Assembly: GCF_024612015.1 (NCBI RefSeq)
Contig: NZ_CP102512.1
Location: forward strand, 4,712,001-4,776,000
Source: Streptomyces sp. CA-210063
Lineage (GTDB): Bacteria; Actinomycetota; Actinomycetes; Streptomycetales; Streptomycetaceae
Length of the DNA stretch: 64,000 bases
Direction of reading: 5' to 3'
A model generated the notes under the pieces. That model had not been told where the DNA came from. It searched no databases and was given only the letters and a program-made list of their open reading frames with translations. Below are positions 1 through 9,755 of this stretch, piece by piece (positions within the stretch are counted from its first letter, which is position 1; each line of letters opens with the position of its first letter). The position numbers were made by a program, and so were the translations under genes.

Positions 1-1
1 G

Positions 2-1864
2 TACGAACAGGCCAGGGCTGACAGGCTCGGCTTCTGGGCCACGCAGGCCCGTCGGCTGACCTGGGCCAAGGAGCCGAGCGAGACGCTGGACTGGTCGAAC
101 CCGCCGTTCGCCAAGTGGTTCAAGGACGGCGAGCTCAACGTCGCGTACAACTGCGTCGACCGGCATGTCGAGGCCGGAAACGGCGACCGGGTCGCCATCC
201 ACTTCGAGGGCGAGCCCGGGGACAGCCGGGCCATCACCTACGCCGAGCTCAAGGACGAGGTGAGCAAGGCCGCGAACGCTTTGCTGGAGCTGGGAGTTCA
301 GGCGGGCGACCGGGTCGCGGTCTATATGCCGATGATCCCGGAGACGGCCGTGGCAATGCTCGCCTGCGCCCGGATCGGTGCCGCGCACTCCGTCGTCTTC
401 GGCGGCTTCTCCGCGGACGCGCTCGCGACCCGTATCCAGGACGCCGACGCCAAGGTGGTCATCACCTCCGACGGCGGCTACCGGCGCGGCAAGCCGTCCG
501 CGCTCAAGCCGGCCGTGGACGAGGCGGTCACCAAGGCGGGCACCATCGAGCATGTCCTCGTCGTGCGCCGCACCGGCCAGGACGTCGCCTGGAACGACTC
601 CCGTGACGTGTGGTGGCACGAGATCGTCGACCGGCAGCCCGCCGAGCACACCCCCGAGGCCTTCGGGGCCGAGCACCCGCTGTTCATCCTCTACACGTCC
701 GGGACGACGGGTAAGCCCAAGGGCATCCTGCACACCTCCGGCGGCTACCTCACCCAGACGTCGTACACCCACCACGCCGTCTTCGACCTCAAGCCGGAGA
801 CGGACGTGTACTGGTGCACGGCCGACGTCGGCTGGGTCACCGGCCACTCGTACATCGTGTACGGGCCGCTGGCGAACGGCGCGACGCAGGTCATGTACGA
901 GGGCACGCCGGACACCCCGCACCAGGGGCGGTTCTGGGAGATCGTGCAGAAGTACGGGGTGACGATCCTCTACACGGCTCCCACGGCCATCCGTACGTTC
1001 ATGAAGTGGGGCGACGACATCCCCGCGAAGTTCGATCTGTCCTCCCTCCGCGTCCTCGGGTCCGTCGGGGAGCCGATCAACCCCGAGGCGTGGATCTGGT
1101 ATCGGAAGCACATCGGGTCCGACGCGACGCCGATCGTGGACACCTGGTGGCAGACCGAGACCGGCGCGATGATGATCTCGCCGCTGCCGGGTGTGACGGC
1201 GGCCAAGCCCGGGTCCGCGCAGACGCCGCTGCCGGGCATCTCCGCGACCGTCGTCGACGACGAGGCGAACGAGGTGCCGAACGGCGGCGGTGGCTATCTG
1301 GTCCTCACCGAGCCGTGGCCGTCGATGCTGCGCACCATCTGGGGCGACGACCAGCGGTTCCTCGACACGTACTGGTCTCGGTTCGAGGGCAAGTACTTCG
1401 CCGGTGACGGGGCGAAGAAGGACGACGACGGGGACATCTGGCTTCTCGGGCGCGTCGACGACGTGATGCTCGTATCGGGCCACAACATCTCCACCACCGA
1501 GGTGGAGTCCGCGCTCGTCTCGCACCCGTCCGTGGCCGAGGCGGCCGTGGTCGGCGCGGCCGACGAGACCACCGGTCAGGCGATCGTGGCGTTCGTGATC
1601 CTGCGCGGTACGGCGAACGCCGAGGACGAGAGCCTCGTCGCCGACCTCCGCAACCACGTCGGCGCCACCCTCGGCCCGATCGCCAAGCCGAAGCGGATCC
1701 TGCCGGTGCAGGAGCTGCCGAAGACCCGCTCCGGGAAGATCATGCGGCGACTGCTGCGGGACGTGGCGGAGAACCGCCAGCTCGGTGACGTCACCACGCT
1801 GACGGACTCCACGGTCATGGACCTCATCCAGGCCAAGCTTCCGGCGGCGCCGAGCGAGGACTGA
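2..1864 (+). CDS. acs: Acetyl-CoA synthetase, 5'-truncated by window edge
   Basis: AMP-forming acetate:CoA ligase, which activates acetate to acetyl-CoA through acetyl-AMP in the cytoplasm. The reading frame is open from base 2, so the gene begins outside the window and only the first few dozen residues are missing. The acyl-adenylate P-loop [11 protein letters not shown] is encoded near 690-722, followed by the acetate-pocket sequence [10 protein letters not shown], then the hinge/A8 region [17 protein letters not shown]. The C-terminal lysine motif [14 protein letters not shown] carries the lysine that is acetylated in this family and controls activity. The encoded part (620 residues) fits a family length of about 650. 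A strong hairpin terminator follows at 1933. Recognition rests on unmistakable motifs along the whole length. Confidence 0.97.
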   Translation, partial: YEQARADRLGFWATQARRLTWAKEPSETLDWSNPPFAKWFKDGELNVAYNCVDRHVEAGNGDRVAIHFEGEPGDSRAITYAELKDEVSKAANALLELGVQAGDRVAVYMPMIPETAVAMLACARIGAAHSVVFGGFSADALATRIQDADAKVVITSDGGYRRGKPSALKPAVDEAVTKAGTIEHVLVVRRTGQDVAWNDSRDVWWHEIVDRQPAEHTPEAFGAEHPLFILYTSGTTGKPKGILHTSGGYLTQTSYTHHAVFDLKPETDVYWCTADVGWVTGHSYIVYGPLANGATQVMYEGTPDTPHQGRFWEIVQKYGVTILYTAPTAIRTFMKWGDDIPAKFDLSSLRVLGSVGEPINPEAWIWYRKHIGSDATPIVDTWWQTETGAMMISPLPGVTAAKPGSAQTPLPGISATVVDDEANEVPNGGGGYLVLTEPWPSMLRTIWGDDQRFLDTYWSRFEGKYFAGDGAKKDDDGDIWLLGRVDDVMLVSGHNISTTEVESALVSHPSVAEAAVVGAADETTGQAIVAFVILRGTANAEDESLVADLRNHVGATLGPIAKPKRILPVQELPKTRSGKIMRRLLRDVAENRQLGDVTTLTDSTVMDLIQAKLPAAPSED

Positions 1865-1932
1865 GATCACGTACGAGGACTGAGGTCGCGTACGTCGAGG
1901 CCTGACGATCCCGACGATTATGTACGGCCATG

Positions 1933-1965
1933 AAGGGCACCCGGTGACCAGCGCCGGGTGCCCTT
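1933..1965. terminator. Intrinsic terminator after acs
   Basis: A 12-bp inverted repeat (AAGGGCACCCGG with its complement) encloses a short loop and is followed by a T/C-rich stretch. It lies about 70 bases after the acs stop and before nhaA, so it probably ends acs transcription. The rest of the 216-base gap shows no gene. Confidence 0.75.
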
Positions 1966-2080
1966 TCTGCCCCTTGCATGCGGGAGGCACCGGGTACTTT
2001 AGGTAGACTAAACAAATAGGTGCGCCGGGAAGTCTGGTCGGCAAGTGTTTTGTCCTGCCCACCGACCGGAGGTCCCCGCC

Positions 2081-3484
2081 GTGACCGCGCCCCGCACCAC
2101 CCCCACTCGCAAGGTTCTCGGCCGGCTCTCCCTGCCCGAGCGGACCTTCGTGGGGGAGGCGCTGCGCACCGAGACCGTCGGCGGTGTCCTGCTGCTCCTC
2201 GCCGCCGTCACCGCGCTGGTCTGGGTCAACGTCCCCCCGTTGCACGACAGCTACGAGAGCGTCAGCCACTTCCACTTCGGCCCCGAAGCCCTCGGCCTCA
2301 ACCTGTCCGTCGCGCACTGGGCGGCGGACGGGCTTCTCGCGATCTTCTTCTTCGTCGCCGGCATCGAACTCAAGCGCGAGCTGGTGGCCGGTGACCTCAG
2401 GGACCCCAAGGCGGCCGCGCTGCCCGTCGTCGCCGCGTTGTGCGGCATGGCCGTACCGGCGCTCGTCTACACGCTCACCAACCTCACCGGCGGCGGCTCC
2501 CTGGCCGGCTGGGCGGTGCCCACGGCGACCGACATCGCCTTCGCGTTGGCCGTGCTCGCCGTCATCGGCACCTCGTTGCCGAACGCGCTGCGCGCCTTCC
2601 TGCTCACCCTCGCCGTTGTCGACGACCTGTTCGCGATCCTGATCATCGCGGTGTTCTTCACCGACAGCCTCGACTTCGCCGCGCTCGGCGGCGCCGCCGC
2701 CGGCCTCGCCGTCTTCTGGCTGCTGCTCAGGAAGGGCGTGCGCGGGTGGTACGTGTATGTCCCGCTCGCCCTCGTCATCTGGGGGCTGATGTACAACAGC
2801 GGTGTCCACGCCACGATCGCCGGTGTCGCGATGGGGCTGATGCTGCGCTGCACCCGGCGCGAAGATGAGGAGCGCTCCCCCGGTGAGCGCATCGAGCACA
2901 TCGTGCGCCCCCTGTCCGCCGGTCTGGCGGTACCGCTGTTCGCCCTGTTCAGCGCGGGCGTCGCGGTGTCGGGCAGTGCGCTGGGGAGGGTGTTCACACA
3001 GCCGGAGACGCTCGGGGTGGTGCTCGGGCTGGTCGTCGGCAAGGCGGTCGGGATCTTCGGCGGGACCTGGCTGACCGCCCGCTTCACCCGGGCCTCGCTC
3101 TCCGAGGACCTGGCCTGGCCGGACGTCTTCGCGGTCGCCTCCCTGGCCGGGATCGGCTTCACCGTGTCCCTGCTCATCGGCGAACTGGCCTTCGAGGACG
3201 ACCGGACACTCACCGACGGCGTCAAGGCGGCCGTCCTCACCGGTTCCCTCATCGCAGCGGTCCTGGCGACCGTCCTGTTGAAGATGCGCAACGCCAAGTA
3301 CCAGGCCCTGTGGGCCGCCGAGGAGCGCGACGACGACCGCGACGGCATCCCCGACATCTACGAGCAGGACGACCCGGCGTACCACCTGCGCATGGCCGAG
3401 CTCTACGAACGCAAGGCCGCCGAACACCGCAGGCTTGCCGAAGTGGCGGGCGGGGCAGGCGATGGCGACGACGGTCCGGCATGA
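2081..3484 (+). CDS. nhaA: Na+/H+ antiporter NhaA
   Basis: Cytoplasmic-membrane antiporter that exports Na+ in exchange for protons. The protein has about a dozen hydrophobic segments. Family landmarks are visible: PTATDIAFALAV (equivalent of E. coli Asp133) and VVDDLFAIL (the Asp163/Asp164 pair that binds Na+/H+). I chose GTG 2081 because GGAGGT at 2068-2073 sits 7 bases upstream; an in-frame GTG at 2045 has no such site. The protein is 467 residues, longer than the roughly 390 of E. coli NhaA because of a charged cytoplasmic C-terminal tail containing DDDRDGIPD, which resembles an acidic Ca2+-binding loop. The gene stands alone, 40 bases ahead of the next small membrane protein. Confidence 0.95.
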   Translation: MTAPRTTPTRKVLGRLSLPERTFVGEALRTETVGGVLLLLAAVTALVWVNVPPLHDSYESVSHFHFGPEALGLNLSVAHWAADGLLAIFFFVAGIELKRELVAGDLRDPKAAALPVVAALCGMAVPALVYTLTNLTGGGSLAGWAVPTATDIAFALAVLAVIGTSLPNALRAFLLTLAVVDDLFAILIIAVFFTDSLDFAALGGAAAGLAVFWLLLRKGVRGWYVYVPLALVIWGLMYNSGVHATIAGVAMGLMLRCTRREDEERSPGERIEHIVRPLSAGLAVPLFALFSAGVAVSGSALGRVFTQPETLGVVLGLVVGKAVGIFGGTWLTARFTRASLSEDLAWPDVFAVASLAGIGFTVSLLIGELAFEDDRTLTDGVKAAVLTGSLIAAVLATVLLKMRNAKYQALWAAEERDDDRDGIPDIYEQDDPAYHLRMAELYERKAAEHRRLAEVAGGAGDGDDGPA

Positions 3485-3523
3485 TCTGACAGGACCGTAC
3501 AAACGCATATGAGGGAGACCCCG

Positions 3524-4003
3524 ATGAGCGCACCCGACGGCAGCCCGGTCGGAGCCGAACGCAGTGTCGGCCAGCTGTTCGCCTCGGCGACGGCCGAGAT
3601 GTCCGCGCTGGTGCACGACGAGATCGCGCTGGCCAAGGCCCAGCTCAGGCAGGACGTCAAGCGAGGCGTGGTCGGCGGCGGGGCGTTCACGGCTGCCGGC
3701 GCCGTACTGATCTTCTCCCTGCCGATGCTGAGCTTCGCCCTGGCGTACGGCATCCGCACCTGGAGCGACTGGAATCTGGCGATCTGCTTCCTGCTGTCGT
3801 TCGCGGCGAACGTGGTGGTCGCCCTCGTACTGACGCTGATCGGCGTCGTCTTCTCGAAGAAGGCCAAGAAGGGCAAGGGCCCGCAGAAGGTCGCCGCCTC
3901 CATGAAGCAGACGGCGGGCGTGCTGCAGAACGCCAAGCCCCACCCCCGGCGGCCCGCCCCGGCCGACGACGCCGTCGAGGCTGTGGCACGCTCGACGTCA
4001 TGA
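3524..4003 (+). CDS. Phage-holin-family (holin-X-like) membrane protein
   Basis: A 159-residue protein of the actinobacterial holin-X/putative superfamily III holin type that is common in Streptomyces chromosomes. It begins with an amphipathic helix (SVGQLFASATAEMSALVHDE), then has two transmembrane segments around residues 45-70 and 80-110, and ends in a lysine/proline-rich cytoplasmic tail. It is probably not a lysis holin here, since no phage genes surround it; its role is unknown. ATG 3524 is preferred over ATG 3509 because GAGGGAG precedes it at 3511-3517. It overlaps the downstream hydrolase by ATGA, so the two are likely co-translated. Confidence 0.8.
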   Translation: MSAPDGSPVGAERSVGQLFASATAEMSALVHDEIALAKAQLRQDVKRGVVGGGAFTAAGAVLIFSLPMLSFALAYGIRTWSDWNLAICFLLSFAANVVVALVLTLIGVVFSKKAKKGKGPQKVAASMKQTAGVLQNAKPHPRRPAPADDAVEAVARSTS

Positions 4004-4962
4004 CCGACCCCGCGACCACCCCGGCCGCCCCCTCGACTCAGCCCGCGTCTCCCGTACGACTCGACGTGCCCGGCGCGAAGGGGCTGATCCACCGGGACGT
4101 GGCCGCCAACGGCGCGCGTTTCCACATCGCCGAGGTGGGCGACGGGCCGCTGGTGCTGCTGCTGCACGGCTTCCCGCAGTTCTGGTGGACCTGGCGGCAC
4201 CAACTGGTCGCCCTCGCCGACGCGGGCTTCCGGGCAGTGGCCATGGATCTGCGCGGGGTCGGCGGCAGCGACCGTACGCCCCGGGGTTACGACCCCGCGA
4301 ACCTCGCTCTCGACATCACCGGGGTCGTACGGTCCCTCGGCGAGCCCGACGCCGCGCTGGTCGGCCACGACCTGGGCGGCTATCTGGCGTGGACGGCGGC
4401 CGTGATGCGCCCCAAGCTCGTCCGGCGGCTCGCGGTGGCCTCGATGCCGCATCCACGGCGCTGGCGCTCGGCGATGCTCTCGGACGTCAAGCAGACCTCG
4501 GCGGGCTCCTACATCTGGGGCTTCCAGCGGCCCTGGATCCCCGAGCGGCAACTCACCGCCGACGACGGCGCGCTGGTCGGCCGACTGATCCGGGACTGGT
4601 CGGGGCCTCGGCTGCCCGACGACGAGTCCGTGGAGGCGTACCGGCGGGCGATGTGCATCCCGTCGACGGCGCACTGCTCCATCGAGCCGTACCGGTGGAT
4701 GGTGCGGTCCTTGGCCCGCCCGGACGGCATCCAGTTCAACCGCCGGATGAAGCGCCCGGTGCGTGTGCCCACGCTCCATCTGCACGGTTCGCTGGACCCG
4801 GTGATGCGGACGCGCAGCGCTGCGGGGTCCGGGGAGTACGTCGAAGCGCCGTACCGTTGGCGGCTGTTCGACGGCCTGGGGCACTTCCCGCACGAGGAGG
4901 ACCCGGTGGCGTTCTCGGCCGAACTCATCAACTGGCTGAAGGACCCCGAGCCGGACCGGTGA
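4000..4962 (+). CDS. Alpha/beta hydrolase, epoxide hydrolase-like
   Basis: A 320-residue alpha/beta-hydrolase-fold protein. The oxyanion-hole motif HGFPQFWWTW, the nucleophile elbow GHDLGG (aspartate nucleophile, as in epoxide hydrolases and haloalkane dehalogenases rather than serine esterases) and the late histidine in DGLGHFPHEEDP are all visible. It would hydrolyse epoxides or related substrates in the cytoplasm; the substrate cannot be read from the sequence. The start overlaps the stop of the preceding membrane protein by 4 bases. Confidence 0.88.
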   Translation: MTDPATTPAAPSTQPASPVRLDVPGAKGLIHRDVAANGARFHIAEVGDGPLVLLLHGFPQFWWTWRHQLVALADAGFRAVAMDLRGVGGSDRTPRGYDPANLALDITGVVRSLGEPDAALVGHDLGGYLAWTAAVMRPKLVRRLAVASMPHPRRWRSAMLSDVKQTSAGSYIWGFQRPWIPERQLTADDGALVGRLIRDWSGPRLPDDESVEAYRRAMCIPSTAHCSIEPYRWMVRSLARPDGIQFNRRMKRPVRVPTLHLHGSLDPVMRTRSAAGSGEYVEAPYRWRLFDGLGHFPHEEDPVAFSAELINWLKDPEPDR

Positions 4963-5082
4963 ACGGCGGGCAGGGCCCGGATGTGAACACCTGTTCCACG
5001 AACAGCCACTTGCCCGGCGCATAGGCCAATTGGGGGGCGTGGGGGCGGTTATCGACCTTGGGGCGGGGGCACACGTCGGGGT

Positions 5083-5262
5083 ATGGGCTGGACGCACGAC
5101 TACAGTGACGCAGCACGCAACCGCCGCTCGGCCGCGGGCCTGAGCTCCCACCAGAGGGGCGCCCCGCAACTGCCGGGCACGGACCCCCGCCTGGGCATTC
5201 CGCGCATCCTGCGGCGCCGGGCCCGCTGGGTCTCGGCCCGGCTGCGCCACCCCCGTCCCTGA
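5083..5262 (+). CDS. Small arginine-rich protein, unknown function
   Basis: A 59-residue basic protein beginning MGWTHDYSDAARNRR and ending in an Arg/Pro-rich tail (RRRARWVSARLRHPRP). I recall near-identical small hypothetical proteins at this place in other Streptomyces, which supports a real gene, but no function is known to me. No membrane segment or cysteine motif is seen. It is followed closely by the convergent MarP-like protease gene. Confidence 0.6.
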   Translation: MGWTHDYSDAARNRRSAAGLSSHQRGAPQLPGTDPRLGIPRILRRRARWVSARLRHPRP

Positions 5263-5316
5263 CCCGTACGGGGCGACCTTCACCGGACCTCACCACACGG
5301 GCATCGCCCGGCCGCC

Positions 5317-6516
5317 TCAGAGCGCGCAGCTGTCGCTGTCCACCTGCTGGTTGGCCGTACGGCCCTTGGCGATGTCCTCCTCGATCTCGTCCGCGGTGAG
5401 CGCGTAACCCGTCGCCGGGTCGTCGAGGGACTTCGCGAAGACCACGCCGTACACCTTGCCCTCGGGGGTGAGCAGCGGGCCGCCGGAGTTGCCCTGGCGG
5501 ACGGTCGCGTAGAGCGAGTAGACATCGCGGTGGACGGTGCCGCGCTTGTAGATGTCGGCGCCGTTGGCCGTGATGCGACCGCGCACGCGCGCGGGGCGCA
5601 CGTCGTACGCGCCGTTCTCCGGGAAGCCCGCGACGATCGCGTCGTCGCTGCTGACGGCGTCCTTGGTGGTGAACTCCAGCACGGGCGCCCTCAGGTCCGG
5701 CACGTCCAGTACGGCGATGTCGCGCTCCCAGTCGTAGAGGACGACCTTGGCGTCGTGCTTGCGGCCCTCGCCGCCGATCTGGACGGTGGGTTCGTCGACC
5801 CCGCCGACCACGTGCGCGTTGGTCATCACCCGGCGCTCGCCGAAGACGAAGCCGGTGCCTTCGAGGACCTTGCCGCAGCTCTGGGCGGTGCCCATGACCT
5901 TGACGATGGACCGCTTGGCACTCTGGGCGACCGGGCTGTTCGCGAGCGCCGGGTCGGGGGGCTGGACGTCGGTGATCGGCTCGTTCGAGAACGGGCTGAA
6001 GACCTGCGGGAAACCGTTCTGCGTGAGGACCGAGGAGAAGTCCGCGAACCAGGTGTCGGCCTGGTTGGGCAGGGCCCCGGCCACTCCCTGCAGCACCTTG
6101 GAGTTGCGGACCTCCTTGCCGAGCGTCGGCAGCGTCGTCCCGGCGAGTGCGGAACCGATCAGCCAGGCGACCAGGAGCATCGCCACGACGTTGACGAGGG
6201 CGCCGCCGGTGGCGTCCAGGGCGCGGGCCGGGGACCAGGTGATGTACCGGCGCACCTTGTTGCCGAGGTGGGTGGTCAGGGCCTGGCCGACCGAGGCGCA
6301 GACGATCACGATGACCACCGCGACGACGGCGGCGGCCGTGCTGACCTCCGAGTTGTCGGTCATCCAGTCCCAGATGACGGGCAGGGCGTAGACCGCGACG
6401 AGGCCGCCGCCGAGAAAGCCGATCACCGACAGGATGCCGACGACGAAGCCCTGTCGGTACCCCACGATCGCGAACCAGACAGCGGCGACCAGCAACAGGA
6501 TGTCCAGCACGTTCAC
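5317..6516 (-). CDS. MarP-family membrane serine protease (CvpA + trypsin-like)
   Basis: A 399-residue protein. The first ~170 residues form four hydrophobic segments of the CvpA/colicin V production type (VLDILLLVAAVWFAIVGYRQG). The rest is an extracytoplasmic trypsin-like domain with the catalytic triad visible as TNAHVV (His), ERDIAVLDV (Asp) and GNSGGP (Ser). Mycobacterium MarP has the same design and is needed for acid and oxidative stress resistance; the same role is inferred here. The start is GTG 6516. The gene is the last of a leftward group that includes the NUDIX and nth genes. Confidence 0.9.
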   Translation of the reverse strand: MNVLDILLLVAAVWFAIVGYRQGFVVGILSVIGFLGGGLVAVYALPVIWDWMTDNSEVSTAAAVVAVVIVIVCASVGQALTTHLGNKVRRYITWSPARALDATGGALVNVVAMLLVAWLIGSALAGTTLPTLGKEVRNSKVLQGVAGALPNQADTWFADFSSVLTQNGFPQVFSPFSNEPITDVQPPDPALANSPVAQSAKRSIVKVMGTAQSCGKVLEGTGFVFGERRVMTNAHVVGGVDEPTVQIGGEGRKHDAKVVLYDWERDIAVLDVPDLRAPVLEFTTKDAVSSDDAIVAGFPENGAYDVRPARVRGRITANGADIYKRGTVHRDVYSLYATVRQGNSGGPLLTPEGKVYGVVFAKSLDDPATGYALTADEIEEDIAKGRTANQQVDSDSCAL

Positions 6517-6634
6517 CGCTTCAAGCCTCGCCTCGTCACTTCGCGATCACTACAGGCCGGCCGGGGTCCGGTCCGCCGCGCGGCGACAGGGGGACGCCAC
6601 AGGCCCCAAAAGACGCAGCACGGCAGACACCCTG

Positions 6635-7366
6635 TCATGAGCGCCAGTCGAGCGGGACCTGCTTCTCACGGTCCCAGGGGCGCTCCCAGCCCGCGTAGTG
6701 CAGCAGACGGTCGATCACTCCGGCTGTGAAGCCCCACACCAATGCCGATTCGACCAGAAATGCCGGACCCGCGTGGCCGCTGGGGTGAATGGCGGTGGCT
6801 CTGTTGGCCGGATCCGTGAGATCCGCCACGGGCACGGTGAAGACGCGGGCCGTCTCGTTCGGATCCACCACCCGGACCGGCGTCGGCTCCCGCCACCAGC
6901 CCAGGACGGGGGTCACGACGAAGCCGCTGACCGGGATGTACAGCTTCGGCAGCACGCCGAAGAGCTGGACGCCGGCGGGGTCGAGGCCGGTCTCCTCCTC
7001 GGCCTCGCGCAGAGCGGCCCGCAGCGGGCCGTCGGTCTGCGGGTCGCCGTCCTCGGGGTCGAGGGCACCGCCGGGGAAGGAGGGCTGTCCCGCGTGCGAT
7101 CTGAGCGAGCCGGCGCGCTCCATGAGCAGCAACTCCGGCCCGTCCGGGCCGTCGCCGAACAGGATCAGGACCGCCGACTGCCGCCCCGAGCCGTTCTCCG
7201 GCGGCAGGAAGCGGCTCAGCTGCAACGGCTCGACCGTCTCGGCGGCGCGCACCACCGGGTCCAGCCAGGCGGGCAGGCCCGCCTTGTCCAGGCCCAGGTG
7301 CCCGCCCCGGGCGTGGTGCCCGTGGCCGGTGTCCGTACCGCCGTCCGTCCGGCTCGCGCGTGTCAT
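6635..7366 (-). CDS. NUDIX hydrolase, CoA pyrophosphatase type
   Basis: A 243-residue NUDIX protein. The box is clear: GGALDPEDGD followed by REAEEETGL, supplying the metal-binding glutamates. The N-terminal part resembles the NudL/CoA pyrophosphatase group, which cleaves CoA and its derivatives to 3',5'-ADP and phosphopantetheine. ATG 7366 is preferred because GGGGGTGGG precedes it; a longer frame to 7402 exists. It lies between nth and the MarP-like gene on the same strand. Confidence 0.85.
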   Translation of the reverse strand: MTRASRTDGGTDTGHGHHARGGHLGLDKAGLPAWLDPVVRAAETVEPLQLSRFLPPENGSGRQSAVLILFGDGPDGPELLLMERAGSLRSHAGQPSFPGGALDPEDGDPQTDGPLRAALREAEEETGLDPAGVQLFGVLPKLYIPVSGFVVTPVLGWWREPTPVRVVDPNETARVFTVPVADLTDPANRATAIHPSGHAGPAFLVESALVWGFTAGVIDRLLHYAGWERPWDREKQVPLDWRS

Positions 7367-7499
7367 ACCCACCCCCGTCGTTCTTCCGGTCCCAACGCCC
7401 ACAGGCCCGCCGATCGTTCCGCTCGGGCCGCACGTCCTTCTTGTGAGTGGCTCGCGGCGGGGTGGGAAGGCCGTGCGTCGGGTCTCTCCCCGCTGAGCG

Positions 7500-8582
7500 T
7501 CATCCGGCGGCTCCCAGCGGCGGGGCCGGGATGCCGCCCGCGTCCAGGTACGACTGCGGGGGCTTGAGGCGCTGGCCGGGGAAGCCGCCCTTCTCGTACT
7601 TCAGGAGCTTCCTGGCCTTCTCGGGGTCCGTCTCGCCCTCGCCGAACGCCGGGCAGAGCGGGGCGATGGGGCAGGCGCCGCAGGCCGGTTTCCGGGCGTG
7701 GCAGATACGGCGGCCGTGGAAGATCACGTGGTGCGACAGCATCGTCCACTCGCTCTTCGGGAAGAGCGCGCCGACGGCCGCCTCGATCTTGTCCGGGTCG
7801 GTCGCCTCGGTCCACCGCCAGCGTCGTACGAGCCGCTGGAAGTGCGTGTCCACGGTGATCCCGGGCCGGCCGAAGGCATTGCCCAACACGACGAAGGCGG
7901 TCTTGCGGCCGACGCCGGGCAGCTTGACGAGGTCTTCCAGGCGGCCCGGGACCTCGCCGTGGTGGTTCTCCACCAGGGCCTTCGACAGCCCTATCACCGA
8001 CCTGGTCTTGGCCCGGAAGAACCCGCACGGCCGCAGGATCTCCTCGACCTCCTCCGGGTCGGCCGCGGCCAGGTCCTCGGGGGTCGGGTACTTCGCGAAC
8101 AGCGCCGGTGTCGTCTGGTTGACCCGCAGGTCGGTCGTCTGCGCGGACAGGACCGTCGCGATGATCAGCTGGAAGGAGTTCTCGAAGTCCAGCTCCGGGT
8201 GGGCGTACGGGTACACCTCGGCGAGCTCGCGGTTGATACGGCGGGCACGGCGGACGAGGGCGGTGTGGGACTCGGCTTTGGGGGGCTTGGCGGGGGCGGC
8301 GGGGGACTTTTTGGCGGCGGGGGCCGTCTTCTCTTGCGCCGGGGTCGCCCCTCGCGCCCCGGGCGTCTTCCTCGCCGCCGGAGTCCTTCTTGCCGGCGCG
8401 GTCTTCTTCGCCGGAGCCGTGGTCTTCTGGGCGGGGTTCTCCGCCGCTGATGGATCGGACACCTTCGTCGCCTTTGCCGTTTTGTTCGTCCCCGTGAGGA
8501 CCTGTTCGCCCACAGCGGAATCGCGCCGTACAACCACCCGCCCAGCCCCCTTGGCCTGTGCTCTCACCGGCGATTTGGACAC
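7500..8582 (-). CDS. nth: Endonuclease III (DNA glycosylase/AP lyase)
   Basis: Base-excision repair enzyme that removes oxidised pyrimidines and nicks the abasic site. The helix-hairpin-helix with catalytic lysine is LPGVGRKTA, the catalytic aspartate is in ITVDTH, and the [4Fe-4S] cluster ligands are four cysteines spaced C-x6-C-x2-C-x5-C ([17 protein letters not shown]). The core is normal length, but about 100 residues of Lys/Ala/Pro-rich sequence precede it, giving 360 residues in total. The tail may bind DNA non-specifically, or the true start could be further in. It diverges from crp. Confidence 0.95.
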   Translation of the reverse strand: MSKSPVRAQAKGAGRVVVRRDSAVGEQVLTGTNKTAKATKVSDPSAAENPAQKTTAPAKKTAPARRTPAARKTPGARGATPAQEKTAPAAKKSPAAPAKPPKAESHTALVRRARRINRELAEVYPYAHPELDFENSFQLIIATVLSAQTTDLRVNQTTPALFAKYPTPEDLAAADPEEVEEILRPCGFFRAKTRSVIGLSKALVENHHGEVPGRLEDLVKLPGVGRKTAFVVLGNAFGRPGITVDTHFQRLVRRWRWTEATDPDKIEAAVGALFPKSEWTMLSHHVIFHGRRICHARKPACGACPIAPLCPAFGEGETDPEKARKLLKYEKGGFPGQRLKPPQSYLDAGGIPAPPLGAAG

Positions 8583-8684
8583 CCGGCCAGCCTAAAGCCA
8601 GGCACCGACATCCGCCCCGGGCCCAGAAGACCGGCCCCCAATTGGACCCCTGGCGCTTACCCCGGGACATGTGTGCGGCATCCT

Positions 8685-8698
8685 TGTGACAGATCACA
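8685..8698. promoter_or_regulatory. CRP-like palindrome upstream of crp
   Basis: The sequence TGTGACAGATCACA is a palindrome with perfect 5-bp arms (TGTGA...TCACA), 91 bases before the crp start and 103 bases before nth. The half-sites match the general CRP/FNR consensus, but the spacer is 4 rather than the usual 6 bases. It could mediate autoregulation of crp; this is inference. Confidence 0.45.
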
Positions 8699-8788
8699 CT
8701 GTTTGGTCCGTCCGGCAAGATGGGGAACACGGTCCCCTGGTAGTACGGGGAGCAAGATCCCCTGAGCAGGTCGACAAGGAGAGAACTC

Positions 8789-9463
8789 GTGGACGACGTT
8801 CTGCGGCGCGCCCCGCTCTTCGCGGCGCTCGATGACGAGCAGGCCGCGGAGCTCCGCGCCTCCATGGGTGAGGTGACCCTCGCGCGCGGTGACGCTCTCT
8901 TCCACGAGGGTGACCCCGGTGACCGCCTCTATGTGGTCACCGAAGGCAAGGTCAAGCTGCACCGCGCGTCGCCCGACGGCCGCGAGAACATGCTGGCCGT
9001 GCTGGGTCCCGGTGAGCTGATCGGCGAGCTGTCGCTGTTCGACCCGGGTCCGCGGACGGCGACGGCCACCGCGCTGACCGAGGTCAAGCTGCTCGGCCTC
9101 GGCCACGGCGACCTTCAGCCGTGGCTGAACGCGCGGCCCGAGGTGGCCGCGGCGCTGCTGCGTGCCGTCGCGCGGCGGCTGCGCAAGACCAACGACCAGA
9201 TGTCCGACCTCGTGTTCTCGGACGTGCCGGGGCGGGTCGCTCGCGCGCTGCTCGACCTGTCGCGGCGGTTCGGTGTGCAGTCGGAGGAGGGCATCCATGT
9301 GGTGCACGACCTCACGCAGGAGGAGCTGGCGCAGCTGGTGGGTGCGTCCCGGGAGACCGTGAACAAGGCGCTGGCGGACTTTGCGCAGCGGGGGTGGCTG
9401 CGGTTGGAGGCTCGCGCGGTGATTCTGCTGGATGTGGAGCGGTTGGCGAAGCGGTCGCGCTGA
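8789..9463 (+). CDS. crp: Crp/Fnr-family transcription regulator Crp
   Basis: A 224-residue regulator with an N-terminal cyclic-nucleotide-binding domain (residues ~5-120, including the phosphate-binding-cassette region PGELIGELSLFDPGPRTATA) and a C-terminal winged helix whose recognition region is LTQEELAQLVGASRETVNKAL. In Streptomyces this protein controls germination and antibiotic production. The start is GTG 8789 with AAGGAGAG at 8776-8783. It is divergent from nth, as I recall for S. coelicolor. An 18-bp tandem repeat begins right at its stop codon. Confidence 0.95.
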   Translation: MDDVLRRAPLFAALDDEQAAELRASMGEVTLARGDALFHEGDPGDRLYVVTEGKVKLHRASPDGRENMLAVLGPGELIGELSLFDPGPRTATATALTEVKLLGLGHGDLQPWLNARPEVAAALLRAVARRLRKTNDQMSDLVFSDVPGRVARALLDLSRRFGVQSEEGIHVVHDLTQEELAQLVGASRETVNKALADFAQRGWLRLEARAVILLDVERLAKRSR

Positions 9464-9545
9464 CGTCGGTTCGGCTGGTTACGTCGGTTCGGCAGGTTAC
9501 GTCGGTTCGGCTCGTGGGTCGGTCCGGCTCGTAGGTCGGTTCCGT
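9463..9545. repeat. 18-bp tandem repeat after crp
   Basis: Three consecutive 18-base units of the form ACGTCGGTTCGGCTGGTT start at 9463, 9481 and 9499, followed by degenerate copies (GGTCGGTCCGGCTCGTA). They begin inside the crp stop codon. No coding role is apparent. Confidence 0.8.
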
Positions 9546-9755
9546 CGTTGGTTTCGGTCGTACGCCGGTTTCGTACGTCGATGGGGTTCGTCTCGTTCGC
9601 GGGGCGGGCCCCATTGTTTTCGCCCCCGCCGCCCTTACCCGTTCCCATCCCCAGGGGCTGCCGCCCCTTCGACCCCGCGTGTGCGCGCCCTCACGGGGCT
9701 CCGCCCCGGACCCCGCCAGGGGCGCTGCGCCCCCTGGACCCCCGCCGGATTTGGG

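Noticed and set aside
3524..4003. Holin-like protein as a sign of a prophage
   Set aside because: Surrounded by core metabolic genes with no lysin, capsid or integrase; such proteins are chromosomal in Streptomyces.
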